A stretch of 64,000 bases of DNA, taken from Sulfurimonas sp. HSL3-2. GTDB taxonomy: Bacteria > Campylobacterota > Campylobacteria > Campylobacterales > Sulfurimonadaceae. The notes beneath the pieces were generated by a model. That model worked only from the letters and a program-made list of their open reading frames with translations, was not told the DNA's origin and did not search any database. Position numbers and translations under genes: made by a program. Within the stretch, counting starts at the first letter, position 1, and each line of letters opens with the position of its first letter. Of the stretch, positions 28,216 through 36,161 are shown piece after piece. The stretch spans positions 2,046,001-2,110,000 of the forward strand of contig NZ_CP147917.1 of assembly GCF_039645965.1 (NCBI RefSeq). Reading direction: 5' to 3'.

Positions 28216-28962
28216 TTAGAATCTTAGCATCAGACCTGCATAGACGCCAGAAAACGTTATGTCTGTCTTTACATCTGCAGAGCTGTAATCGATCTTGATG
28301 TTTTCATGTCTGTAACCTACTTCGATCGCAGGCTGTACAACAGGGAACATATCAAATGTATAGTCCACCTTTGCTCTCATATCGGAAAATTTAGAACTTC
28401 CGTATGAGATATATTTTACATCACCCTCAATTCCGATGTTAGTAGAAGGGATCTCGACTCTTGCTCTTAAATATCCCATAGGAATAGCTACAGTCGCTTT
28501 GTTTTCATATGTCCCGATTGATGCTTGAGTAGCACTGTATTTTGCATCTATTACTTTAACATCGAGACCGATATCCAGTGTTATCCAAGCTGTGTTATCT
28601 AAAATATTATAGTATGGGATAATATCGTACTGAGTCACGTCAAGTTTACTTGTACCGCCCGTAAAAGTATAATTTCCCCAAGTTCCCGTCGGTGTACCTT
28701 TTGCCTCAAGAGTAGAGTATTCTAAACGAAGATTTGGCACTACGGGTATCGGATGTTTGATAAGTAGCCATACATAAGGAGATGTTTTTTGATCCTCTTT
28801 GAGTTTATCGCTACCGCCTATTCCCGTTGAAGGATTATACATAGCATCTCCGCTTGGTGTCTGCATCCAAGCACCTGCACCCATCTCGACTCTTGCGATA
28901 TCAGCATATGAGGCAGTTGCGGCCATTGCACTTAAAGCTATCGTAGCTATAATTTTTTTCAT
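28216..28962 (-). CDS. Outer-membrane beta-barrel protein (TIGR04219-like)
   Basis: A 248-residue exported protein with a signal peptide cut after SYA. Alternating beta-strand patterns run through it, and the last residue is phenylalanine (AGLMLRF), as expected for outer-membrane barrel insertion. It resembles the TIGR04219 family of small barrels found in Campylobacterota and Gammaproteobacteria, whose function is unknown. It is followed by the deacetylase gene on the same strand and lies downstream of the tpx terminator. Confidence 0.78.
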   Translation of the reverse strand: MKKIIATIALSAMAATASYADIARVEMGAGAWMQTPSGDAMYNPSTGIGGSDKLKEDQKTSPYVWLLIKHPIPVVPNLRLEYSTLEAKGTPTGTWGNYTFTGGTSKLDVTQYDIIPYYNILDNTAWITLDIGLDVKVIDAKYSATQASIGTYENKATVAIPMGYLRARVEIPSTNIGIEGDVKYISYGSSKFSDMRAKVDYTFDMFPVVQPAIEVGYRHENIKIDYSSADVKTDITFSGVYAGLMLRF

Positions 28963-29014
28963 AAGGAAACCTTGTATTAAAATCTATAATAATAAGTGTA
29001 TCGAAGTAAGTCTT

Positions 29015-29045
29015 AAAAAAAAACTCAGAGCATCTGCTCTGAGTT
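29015..29045 (-). terminator. Intrinsic terminator after tpx
   Basis: Perfect 11-bp stem, AACTCAGAGCA with TGCTCTGAGTT. On the minus strand it is followed by a run of nine Ts interrupted only by the stem end. It lies 44 bases past the tpx stop and should separate tpx from the OMP gene. Confidence 0.9.
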
Positions 29046-29088
29046 GAAGGAGTTATAAAATTTCAGGAGTAGGTTTATAGGTTGTTAA

Positions 29089-29592
29089 TTATTTAACTGC
29101 TGCAAGAGCGTTATCGTAGTTAGGCTCTTCAGTGATCTCAGGAACGATCTCTTTGTAAGTTACGATACCGTTTGCATCTACTGCGAATATAGCACGACAA
29201 GTAACACCAGCTAATGCACCGTCAGCGATAAGTACACCGTAAGCGTTAGCGAAGTCTTTGTTTCTGAAGTCTGAAGCAACAGTTAGGTTAGAGATACCTT
29301 CAGTTGAACAAAAACGTCCAGCAGCAAATGGTAAGTCCATAGATACGATAGTTACATCAACATCTGTAAGTTCAGCAGCTTTTGCATTGAACTGACGAGT
29401 TTCAGTAGCACATACCGGAGTATCTAATGAAGGAACAACAACGATTAGTTGTTTTTTACCTTGAGCACCGCCCACAACTTTATCAGCAAGACCTTCTGAG
29501 TTTGTTACTGTTACTTGAGGTGCTTTATCACCAACTTTTACTTCATTACCAGCTAAATTAACTGTGTTACCTTTTAACATTGTTGTTGCCAT
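29089..29592 (-). CDS. tpx: Thiol peroxidase (Tpx, atypical 2-Cys peroxiredoxin)
   Basis: Reduces peroxides with thioredoxin. The 167 residues contain the peroxidatic Cys61 in SLDTPVCATETRQFN and the resolving Cys95 in GRFCSTEGISNL, plus the conserved Arg of the active site near TCRAIFAVD. AAGGAG precedes the ATG. It is a single-gene unit with its own terminator and uses strongly biased codons, consistent with high expression. Confidence 0.96.
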   Translation of the reverse strand: MATTMLKGNTVNLAGNEVKVGDKAPQVTVTNSEGLADKVVGGAQGKKQLIVVVPSLDTPVCATETRQFNAKAAELTDVDVTIVSMDLPFAAGRFCSTEGISNLTVASDFRNKDFANAYGVLIADGALAGVTCRAIFAVDANGIVTYKEIVPEITEEPNYDNALAAVK

Positions 29593-29702
29593 ATTGGCTC
29601 CTTATTTTTAGTTTTATTATTTTGATGACGGTAGTTTACTTAAATCGGATAATTTTTGTCTTAATTAGCCAATATCACTTTTGGACTAAGTTTCACTTAA
29701 GT

Positions 29703-30680
29703 CTAAAGCTCACTTCTTGAACTGACTTCCAACTCATTATGTAAAGTAAACATTCCCTTCTCGTACATATCTACCGCTACTCTTCCTATCATCGCCGCAT
29801 TGTCCGAACAATACTTCAACTCCGAAAGTAAAAGTGAGGCACCATAAGGGGCTAACAATTTTTCTATCTGTTCACGCAGATAGAGATTTGCACTTGCACC
29901 TCCAACTATAGCAAACTTTTTTGGAGGATTTACTTTAAAATACTTTTTAATTTTTTGGATGAGATGCGCTGTCGCTATATGCTCAAACGAAGCGGCTATA
30001 TCTTTATAGTCCTCTTTCGTTCCTTCTAACACTGCAAGTCTGACCGCATTTTTGAGCCCCGAGTAGCTAAATGCTATCTTTGGAGATTGATGCAGCGGGA
30101 TCGTAAAATCGTATCTTTTTCTATCCCCGTCTTTTGCGAGCTTCTCTATCTCTGGACCACCCGGATAACCAAGGTCCATCATCTTTGCGACCTTGTCAAA
30201 GCTTTCACCAAAACTGTCATCCATTGTGGAGGCCACGACTTTCATCTCTTCAAGACTCTTCGCTTCTATCACCTGCGTATGACCGCCCGATACCAGCAAG
30301 ACTGTCAAAGGAAAATCCGTTTCTTTCTCTATAAACAGAGAGTAGATATGCCCTTTGAGATGATTGACTCCTATGATAGGGATATTAAGAGCTATACTTA
30401 TCGCTTTTGCCATCGTCACACCCTCTATGAGTGTCACTGCAAGTCCCGGAGTCGTCGTGACCGCCACGGCTTTTAAGTCCTTAAAGTAAGGTTTACAAAG
30501 TTCAAGTATCCGCGGAAGTGCTTCTGCATGCAAGCGTGAAGCCAGCTCAGGAACGACACCCCCGTATACCGAATGCTCCAGCTCTTGAGATATCTTCTTA
30601 TGAAAAATCAGCTTACATGTAGCTATTTCGGTGATAGCTACCGCACTGTCGTCACATGAACTTTCTATTGATAATATCAA
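29703..30680 (-). CDS. tsaD: tRNA N6-adenosine threonylcarbamoyltransferase
   Basis: Catalytic subunit that puts threonylcarbamoyl on A37 of ANN-decoding tRNAs. The 325 residues begin [15 protein letters not shown] and show [12 protein letters not shown] and the metal-binding His pair in [45 protein letters not shown] and [12 protein letters not shown] follow. The start is TTG, overlapping the methyltransferase stop by four bases. It is the last gene of the cdsA-dxr-hydrolase-methylase-tsaD run. Confidence 0.96.
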   Translation of the reverse strand: MILSIESSCDDSAVAITEIATCKLIFHKKISQELEHSVYGGVVPELASRLHAEALPRILELCKPYFKDLKAVAVTTTPGLAVTLIEGVTMAKAISIALNIPIIGVNHLKGHIYSLFIEKETDFPLTVLLVSGGHTQVIEAKSLEEMKVVASTMDDSFGESFDKVAKMMDLGYPGGPEIEKLAKDGDRKRYDFTIPLHQSPKIAFSYSGLKNAVRLAVLEGTKEDYKDIAASFEHIATAHLIQKIKKYFKVNPPKKFAIVGGASANLYLREQIEKLLAPYGASLLLSELKYCSDNAAMIGRVAVDMYEKGMFTLHNELEVSSRSEL

Positions 30681-31699
30681 TGATTTTCCTTTATTAATAT
30701 ATGCAGATGTTCCTCAGTCGAGGCTCTATACTTCTTATATGATTTAAATCTTTGGTGCTCTTGCTTTTTCAGCAAATAATTTCCGTATTTTGACATAATA
30801 TTTTTAATTCTCTCTTGTTCCATGTAGGCTTCATTATTATAACTTACAAAGATATACTTGAATCTTGCATCACGTATCAGCTCCTCGAAGCTCTCATAGA
30901 CCTCGCTTTTCTTGCAGTATGCGGAACTGACATAATCCCGCACACCTGTCTTTCCGTGAAAAGGTGCATCATCATAAAGTGCGATCGTGTTTAATATATG
31001 ATAGTTTGCCCCGTACTGTCTATGGTTATATGGCGGGTCAATATAAAGGATGTCACCCTCTACCTCAGATATAAGTTCGTTTGCATCTTTGTTATACACC
31101 TCATTGATGTTTGTCGATGCCTGATACTCTGCAGGCAGGATGACCAACCTCTGCTGCGCGGTTTTTTTCAACATCTTTAAAAACGCTCCGTATAAAGAAG
31201 CGGTGTTTGCGACTCTGTCAGCACTCTGTAAAAGCGAAGCGAGCAAAAAGAAGTACCCTTCCTCATCTATCTTATCATTCGTATGCCACTCTTCTATCTG
31301 CTTTCGAGCCGCATCTATCAACATAGCGTTCTCATCGCTGAAGTAGTTTCTTTTACTTCCGCTGCCGAGTGCATAGTTTTTATAGATAATGCCACTTTTT
31401 ATCTGTAAGTTGTTTAGCTCATCGATATACTTTTCATAAAGTCTATAATCTTGTGTATTTTTTATGGAGTTGCGGTTGAGAACGTAACTGTAATACTCCA
31501 AATCGTTGCTTATCACTTTTTTGACTTTCGCTTTGAAAAAAGCTCCGACGACTCCCGTGCCTGCGAAGATATCACAAAATACCATATGAGAGAGATCGGT
31601 TTTTACTACATCACTTATGTTAGTTTCTAAAAAAGAGAGAAGATTGGCTTTTGAGCCGATGTAGTTTATGCTTTTACCCACTCTACTATCTCGCTCCAC
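30677..31699 (-). CDS. D12-class (Dam-like) N6-adenine DNA methyltransferase
   Basis: About 335-340 residues. The S-adenosylmethionine site is at the N-terminus ([17 protein letters not shown], then [15 protein letters not shown]), and the catalytic DPPY motif is in [18 protein letters not shown]. This is the domain order of D12/Dam-type adenine methylases. No restriction endonuclease is adjacent, so it is an orphan enzyme embedded by overlaps in a housekeeping operon. Target site is unknown. Possible starts are GTG at 31699 or GTG at 31681; the latter gives an N-terminus more like homologues. Neither has a good ribosome site. Confidence 0.82.
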   Translation of the reverse strand: MERDSRVGKSINYIGSKANLLSFLETNISDVVKTDLSHMVFCDIFAGTGVVGAFFKAKVKKVISNDLEYYSYVLNRNSIKNTQDYRLYEKYIDELNNLQIKSGIIYKNYALGSGSKRNYFSDENAMLIDAARKQIEEWHTNDKIDEEGYFFLLASLLQSADRVANTASLYGAFLKMLKKTAQQRLVILPAEYQASTNINEVYNKDANELISEVEGDILYIDPPYNHRQYGANYHILNTIALYDDAPFHGKTGVRDYVSSAYCKKSEVYESFEELIRDARFKYIFVSYNNEAYMEQERIKNIMSKYGNYLLKKQEHQRFKSYKKYRASTEEHLHILIKENH

Positions 31700-32193
31700 T
31701 CTCCATAGCCGCTGCTTGCATTGATGTGCCCTGCATCTTGTAAGATTATATGTTTGACACTAAGATCCTTTGCCAAAGACACAGCCTCCTCTTGGCTCAT
31801 ATACTCATCATTCGTCGATGTGACAAGCGTCACCTCATCGGCAAACAGTTCTTTTGGTACATCTACAGGAAAGAATGTGGAGAGTTCGCTTATCTTACAT
31901 GTAAGGCTCGGCGGTGCTACTAAAAAGAGTTTTTTGACTCTTTTTATCTCAGCCTCATTACACAGATGAAACCAAAGTGTGTTTGCCAAAGAGTGGCATA
32001 CGACGGTGTCGGGCTTGAACTCTTGAAGCAGCTCTTTGACCTGCTTCATCCAGATATCTTTTTTCGGAGCATCCTTATCTGTCAAAAGAGGGAAACAGAC
32101 CGTTCCGTAATCTTTAGCAAGCTCGCCTGCAAGATAACTCTGCCAGTGAGGATAATCACTCCCGCCCCAGCCGTGAAGTATAAGCGTCTTCAT
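31666..32193 (-). CDS. RBBP9/YdeN-family alpha/beta serine hydrolase
   Basis: A 175-residue small alpha/beta hydrolase. It starts KTLILHGWGGSDYPHWQSYL, with the nucleophile Ser in VVCHSLANTLWFHL, an acid in TSTNDEYMS and the catalytic His in [14 protein letters not shown]. This matches the RBBP9/YdeN family of serine hydrolases, whose natural substrates are unknown. The start overlaps the dxr stop by one base and its end overlaps the methyltransferase start region, so translation is coupled. Confidence 0.82.
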   Translation of the reverse strand: MKTLILHGWGGSDYPHWQSYLAGELAKDYGTVCFPLLTDKDAPKKDIWMKQVKELLQEFKPDTVVCHSLANTLWFHLCNEAEIKRVKKLFLVAPPSLTCKISELSTFFPVDVPKELFADEVTLVTSTNDEYMSQEEAVSLAKDLSVKHIILQDAGHINASSGYGEWSEIVEWVKA

Positions 32194-33260
32194 CAGATGC
32201 CCTGAACGAATGTTCTTACCTCTTTGTCGATAGTAAAAACATCCTCTATGGAATTCGGCTCGTCTTGAAACTTTTCATACGCTTTTAAGATGTCTGAGGA
32301 GATATCCAAAAAGCCGTTTTTACCGGCTATGAACTTCTTGATAGCCGCTTCGTTCGCAGCATTAATGACAACGCCTCTTTTTGGATTTTTCAAGAGTTCC
32401 TCTTTTATCTGCCATATCGGATAACGCCTCACGTCTATAGCTCTAAACTCCAATGAGCCTGCTCTTACCAAATCCACGGGTTCAAGTATCTGTTCATCGA
32501 CCTTGTTCATGATCGCATAGGAGATAGGAAGCTGCATAGATGCATTTGCAATGTGTGCCGTAGTCGAGCCGTCTTTAAAGTTCACAAGCGCATGGATAAG
32601 AGACTTTGTCTCAATGATGGCATCATATCTGCCCTCGCCAAACAGCCAACGTGCTTCTAAAAGTTCGAACATCTTGTTGACCATCGTCGCACTGTCTATG
32701 GTTATCTTCTGCCCCATCGACCAGTTAGGGTGTTTTTGCGTGTCTTCGAGCGTCGCATTTTGCAAGTCCCGAAGGTCCCAGTCACGAAACGCTCCGCCGC
32801 TTGCCGTTATGGTCATACTAGAGATCGCTCTGTCTTGTAACAAGTACCAGAGTCCAAAATGTTCGCTGTCGATGGGCTGTATCTTAGAAGTATCTACAAA
32901 TGCGCCCGCAGCGACCAGACTCTCTTTGTTCGCCAAAGCCACGCGCTTACCGCATTCAATGGCTTTAAGTGTCGGACGAAGTCCTAAAAAACCTACAAGG
33001 GCGTTTACGACCAAAGAGCTGTTTGAACCTTCAATAGCCTCAAGTATCGCTTCTTCTCCACAGAGGACATTATCGTGATGGACATCTTTACAGTCCTCAT
33101 ATTCTGATACGACGACTGTTCTTGGTTTATGGAGTTTTATCTGTTCATTTAAAAGAGCGATGTTCTTGCCCGCGACTAAAACATCTACATTGAGATTAAA
33201 ACGCTCGGCGATAGCGAGTGTATTGACTCCGATGGAGCCGGTAGATCCGAGTATTATCAA
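32193..33260 (-). CDS. dxr: 1-deoxy-D-xylulose 5-phosphate reductoisomerase
   Basis: Makes 2-C-methyl-D-erythritol 4-phosphate, the committed step of the MEP isoprenoid pathway. The 355 residues show the NADPH-binding ILGSTGSIGVNTLAI and ALANKESLVAAG. The metal site is in PIDSEHFGLW, and the active-site loop lies in TASGGAFRDW and HPNWSMGQKITIDSATMVNK. All key segments are intact. The start is TTG, two bases after the cdsA stop. Confidence 0.96.
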   Translation of the reverse strand: MIILGSTGSIGVNTLAIAERFNLNVDVLVAGKNIALLNEQIKLHKPRTVVVSEYEDCKDVHHDNVLCGEEAILEAIEGSNSSLVVNALVGFLGLRPTLKAIECGKRVALANKESLVAAGAFVDTSKIQPIDSEHFGLWYLLQDRAISSMTITASGGAFRDWDLRDLQNATLEDTQKHPNWSMGQKITIDSATMVNKMFELLEARWLFGEGRYDAIIETKSLIHALVNFKDGSTTAHIANASMQLPISYAIMNKVDEQILEPVDLVRAGSLEFRAIDVRRYPIWQIKEELLKNPKRGVVINAANEAAIKKFIAGKNGFLDISSDILKAYEKFQDEPNSIEDVFTIDKEVRTFVQGI

Positions 33261-33262
33261 TG

Positions 33263-34027
33263 TTATACCAGACCGCGAAGAAGAACAAGCATAACGATAG
33301 CACCGAACAGATAGCCGTCTATTCTGTCTAGTACACCGCCGTGACCCGGAAGTATATTTCCGCTGTCTTTAACGCCTGCCTGACGTTTTAAATAACTCTC
33401 AAAAAGGTCACCGAATATCGATGCCAAAGAGACTAGTAATGAGATGATGATCGCTTTTGTAAGGTCCACGAACGTGATACCGATAAAGAAGCTTAGCAGT
33501 GTCGCTATAACGACTCCGCCTACGACACCCTCCATCGTCTTGTTCGGGCTTGTAATACAAAACTGTGTCTTGCCTATACTTTTACCTACGTAGTAAGCAC
33601 CTACGTCAGTCCCTGCTACTGCAACTATCAGCCATAAAAGCGAGACCATTCCGTACTCTTGGTAAAGCGTCCAGAAGAAAAGCATCCCTGCAGTCGGATA
33701 TAAAAACGGTAAAAAGTTCTTCCAAGGTATGTTTTGTGTATATGCAACAGCACCGAAGAAGATAACGCCGGCTATAACGAAAAGATCATCTCCGTATGGA
33801 TAAAACAAAGCTACAAGCCATAAAAGCGCGCCGTAAAAGAAAAGAGAGTTATTGTCGATGCCGAAGAGTTCATTCGCCTCCTTAAAAGCCAATAGGTAAA
33901 CAATACCTAAGACAAGCCATGTAAGTAAGAAGCTGTCTATGAACCCTACAACCAAAACTGCCGCTAAAAGTCCAAGACCTGTGATCACCCTATCTTTACT
34001 AGAGTTTAATTTATCCATTATCTGCAT
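33263..34027 (-). CDS. cdsA: Phosphatidate cytidylyltransferase
   Basis: Makes CDP-diacylglycerol for phospholipid synthesis. A 254-residue polytopic membrane protein with seven or eight helices. Its C-terminal signature is SYLKRQAGVKDSGNILPGHG followed by GVLDRIDG, which is diagnostic of the CdsA family. First gene of the run cdsA-dxr-hydrolase-methylase-tsaD. The start could be the ATG at 34027 or the third codon later. Confidence 0.94.
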   Translation of the reverse strand: MQIMDKLNSSKDRVITGLGLLAAVLVVGFIDSFLLTWLVLGIVYLLAFKEANELFGIDNNSLFFYGALLWLVALFYPYGDDLFVIAGVIFFGAVAYTQNIPWKNFLPFLYPTAGMLFFWTLYQEYGMVSLLWLIVAVAGTDVGAYYVGKSIGKTQFCITSPNKTMEGVVGGVVIATLLSFFIGITFVDLTKAIIISLLVSLASIFGDLFESYLKRQAGVKDSGNILPGHGGVLDRIDGYLFGAIVMLVLLRGLV

Positions 34028-34067
34028 GAGAAATCCATTTTAAAAATTGATGAGTTATTATATCCAA

Positions 34068-34379
34068 TCAGACTTTAATATCTAAATGATGTATCTCTAT
34101 ATCTTCACCATTCTCATCTTTTATATGCTCAGTTTCTTTCTTCGGAGACCTTTTTTGCTCCTCGTCATGCTCTTGTCTTTGATGTTCACGGTCCTCATCG
34201 ACCATATGGTTCTCTTCGGCAGGACGAACCTCTTTGACCTCTTTTTCCTCTTGGGTGACAGCAATCCCGGCAGTAAAATTTTGCATATCTATACGGTTGT
34301 TTCTTGCGGTGTGTTCACTTGATACGCTTGCCATCTGTTGGTTTACATAGATAGCATTTCCAACTGGTCCCAATGCCAT
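34068..34379 (-). CDS. Conserved small hydrophilic protein of unknown function
   Basis: A 103-residue protein starting MALGPVGNAIYVNQQMASV. Its N-terminal third looks structured. The tail from about residue 45 is very polar and acidic-basic (EEKEVKEVRPAEENHMVDED), likely disordered. The ATG at 34379 is fixed by AAGGAG just upstream; the open frame extends further but would run into the NFACT gene. It lies 10 bases after the NFACT stop, so co-transcription is likely. I do not recognise a characterised family. Confidence 0.65.
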   Translation of the reverse strand: MALGPVGNAIYVNQQMASVSSEHTARNNRIDMQNFTAGIAVTQEEKEVKEVRPAEENHMVDEDREHQRQEHDEEQKRSPKKETEHIKDENGEDIEIHHLDIKV

Positions 34380-34389
34380 ATGACTCTCC

Positions 34390-35718
34390 TTAAAGAGTGT
34401 TATCAACCTCTATCGTGTTGTATTTGTAGTAAAGAACGTTCGCACCCTCTTGTATCTTTACTTCACGTCTTTGGGTATAATCGACCAAATAGCGTCCTTT
34501 TTCAAATACGGAAAAATCTACGCACAGTTTTGCAGCTTCATAGATGATATGCTGAGGAAGGCTTTGTTTATCCGTAACGATGATAACATGAGCCGAAGGT
34601 CTCTCTTTTAGATGCAGCCACATATCTTTTGCTTTTGCATTTTGCAGAAGTTCGATGTTGCCTTTCTCGCTTTTTCCTATCATCACCTTATAGCCGTCTA
34701 TGAAAAACTGCTCGATGGACTCGTTTTGTCTTACTTTTTTATCCTGCTTCTTTGCAGGGAAAAGCAGCTCTATCTTCGAAACATCGCGGGCACTCTCTAC
34801 CGTCTGGATGAAGTGTCTTAAAAACTCCATCTTCTCTTCTAACGATGAACGCTCGATATGCAGGTTTTTCGCTTTTTGTTTCGCTTTTTTCGAGAGCTTG
34901 AAAAAATGCTTCGCGATATCTGCGGGAGTTGAAAAGAAACTCTCAAGTTTTATCTGCACGTCGCTTCCGTCATAATCCTTTACATGTAAGAGTTTTTCAT
35001 ACGGTTTAATAAGATGCAGGTTTGCGAGGACAAGATTTCCAAGATGTTCGTTTTGCTCTACATCTTTTCGCAAGACTGCTTCATCGTCAAGTTTGTCATA
35101 AAGCTTCTGCAGGCGTGAGAGTTTCTTCTCCAACAGTGCGATCTTCTGCTTTTTAAGTGTCTCTAGTCTGTTATGTACCCTCTCGCTGTAGACATCCTCT
35201 AAAAACTTCCGGATATCCTCTATCGGGTAATCCTTAGCGACAAAAGGCGCTGCGGGAGGAGGCAGAAGTTTTTGCCCGACCCTTACCTCGCGAAATGAGG
35301 AGAAAAGGTCGATATGGCGCAGAGCCTCTAACACCGTTTCACTCTCATCAAGTATGATGACGTTTGTGTATTTTCCCGTAAACTCAAACTGCAGATATGT
35401 CCGTATCTCTTTATACGCACCCTTTTGGACAGTGGTGAAGCGAAGTATCTTATCGCCGGAGACAAGTGACACATCCTCCACTTCACAGCGGTTAAAACGC
35501 TTTGCAAGCACTACGTCAAAAGGCGCGTTGTAGACTTTTGAGCGGGTATAGTTCTTACATGTAAAGACAGCCGAATTTGAACGCTGCATATCAAAATAAA
35601 GTTCATCATCTCTGTCAAACGCCACTTTTATGATGGTGTCGGAGACTCTGTATATTGCACTGATCTTTTCAAATTTTTTGAAATAGGTTATGAGTTGTTT
35701 TAAATGGGAAAGTTTCAT
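34390..35718 (-). CDS. NFACT-family protein (RqcH/FbpA-like, Rqc2 homologue)
   Basis: A 442-residue protein with an NFACT-N domain (residues 1-170) and a long charged coiled coil (about 175-300). A C-terminal NFACT-R/DUF814 domain holds KDMWLHLKERPSAHVIIV. Members bind obstructed large ribosomal subunits; in Bacillus RqcH recruits tRNA-Ala to add alanine tails to stalled chains. Campylobacterota members are shorter than RqcH, and whether this one catalyses tailing is unknown. The ATG at 35718 (MKLSHLKQL) is chosen over one two codons upstream. A TACATGTA octamer occurs twice inside it. Confidence 0.82.
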   Translation of the reverse strand: MKLSHLKQLITYFKKFEKISAIYRVSDTIIKVAFDRDDELYFDMQRSNSAVFTCKNYTRSKVYNAPFDVVLAKRFNRCEVEDVSLVSGDKILRFTTVQKGAYKEIRTYLQFEFTGKYTNVIILDESETVLEALRHIDLFSSFREVRVGQKLLPPPAAPFVAKDYPIEDIRKFLEDVYSERVHNRLETLKKQKIALLEKKLSRLQKLYDKLDDEAVLRKDVEQNEHLGNLVLANLHLIKPYEKLLHVKDYDGSDVQIKLESFFSTPADIAKHFFKLSKKAKQKAKNLHIERSSLEEKMEFLRHFIQTVESARDVSKIELLFPAKKQDKKVRQNESIEQFFIDGYKVMIGKSEKGNIELLQNAKAKDMWLHLKERPSAHVIIVTDKQSLPQHIIYEAAKLCVDFSVFEKGRYLVDYTQRREVKIQEGANVLYYKYNTIEVDNTL

Positions 35719-35788
35719 AAGCATATTTTAGCCTACTTTTATGTACAATTTCGGCAAAGATTACTTATAATCATTATAAAAGAGAGAT

Positions 35789-36109
35789 ATGAGACTACCT
35801 AAAGGTTTCGGTAAAAACTATTTTACCCTGCGCGCCATCACCGCTACTGTCAACCAAGTGACACTTAGTGCTCAGTGCTCACGCGTGCAGACTTTCCATA
35901 TGGCAAACTTTTACAGCGATGAACTTGAAGCCTTAGAGGAAGATGAGGAACTCGCCGCCACACTAGGTACGCTAGAGCTCTCTTTCAAGCCTTGCCATTG
36001 TAACTGTTTTTACAAAAGACGTACCCGTAAAGCTATAAAGCTCCACCCTAAACAAAAATCAAAACCGCAGATATTTGTCACACTCAACACCTCCATATCA
36101 CCGCCTTGA
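35789..36109 (+). CDS. Hypothetical 106-residue protein with Cys/His cluster
   Basis: A frame with an ATG after AAGAGAG and coherent codon use. The protein has a neutral N-terminal region, an acidic patch (SDELEALEEDEELAATL), then FKPCHCNCFYKRRTRK, a small Cys/His cluster followed by basic residues. There is no signal peptide or membrane segment. It is divergent from the NFACT gene and 52 bases before the TonB receptor gene, so it may head the cobamide uptake operon. I do not recognise a family; a metal-binding or regulatory role is possible but unproven. Confidence 0.55.
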   Translation: MRLPKGFGKNYFTLRAITATVNQVTLSAQCSRVQTFHMANFYSDELEALEEDEELAATLGTLELSFKPCHCNCFYKRRTRKAIKLHPKQKSKPQIFVTLNTSISPP

Positions 36110-36161
36110 TCATTTTTTTCTTACATGTAACCAAAAAATATGAAATAAACTAAGGAAATTA

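Noticed and set aside
31666-31699. Frameshift or fusion between the hydrolase and DNA methyltransferase genes
   Set aside because: Both reading frames are complete with their own starts and stops; the 16-34 base overlap is ordinary operon coupling.
32551-33078. Long open frame of 175 codons on the plus strand inside dxr
   Set aside because: It is the antisense shadow of a well-conserved gene and its translation shows no domain pattern.
35950-36161. Possible cobalamin riboswitch before the TonB receptor, BtuC-like, cobQ or cobT genes
   Set aside because: I looked for the B12-box core GCCACTG and its complement in these leaders and found it only inside unrelated coding regions (enolase, FIST gene). 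The receptor leader is also too short.
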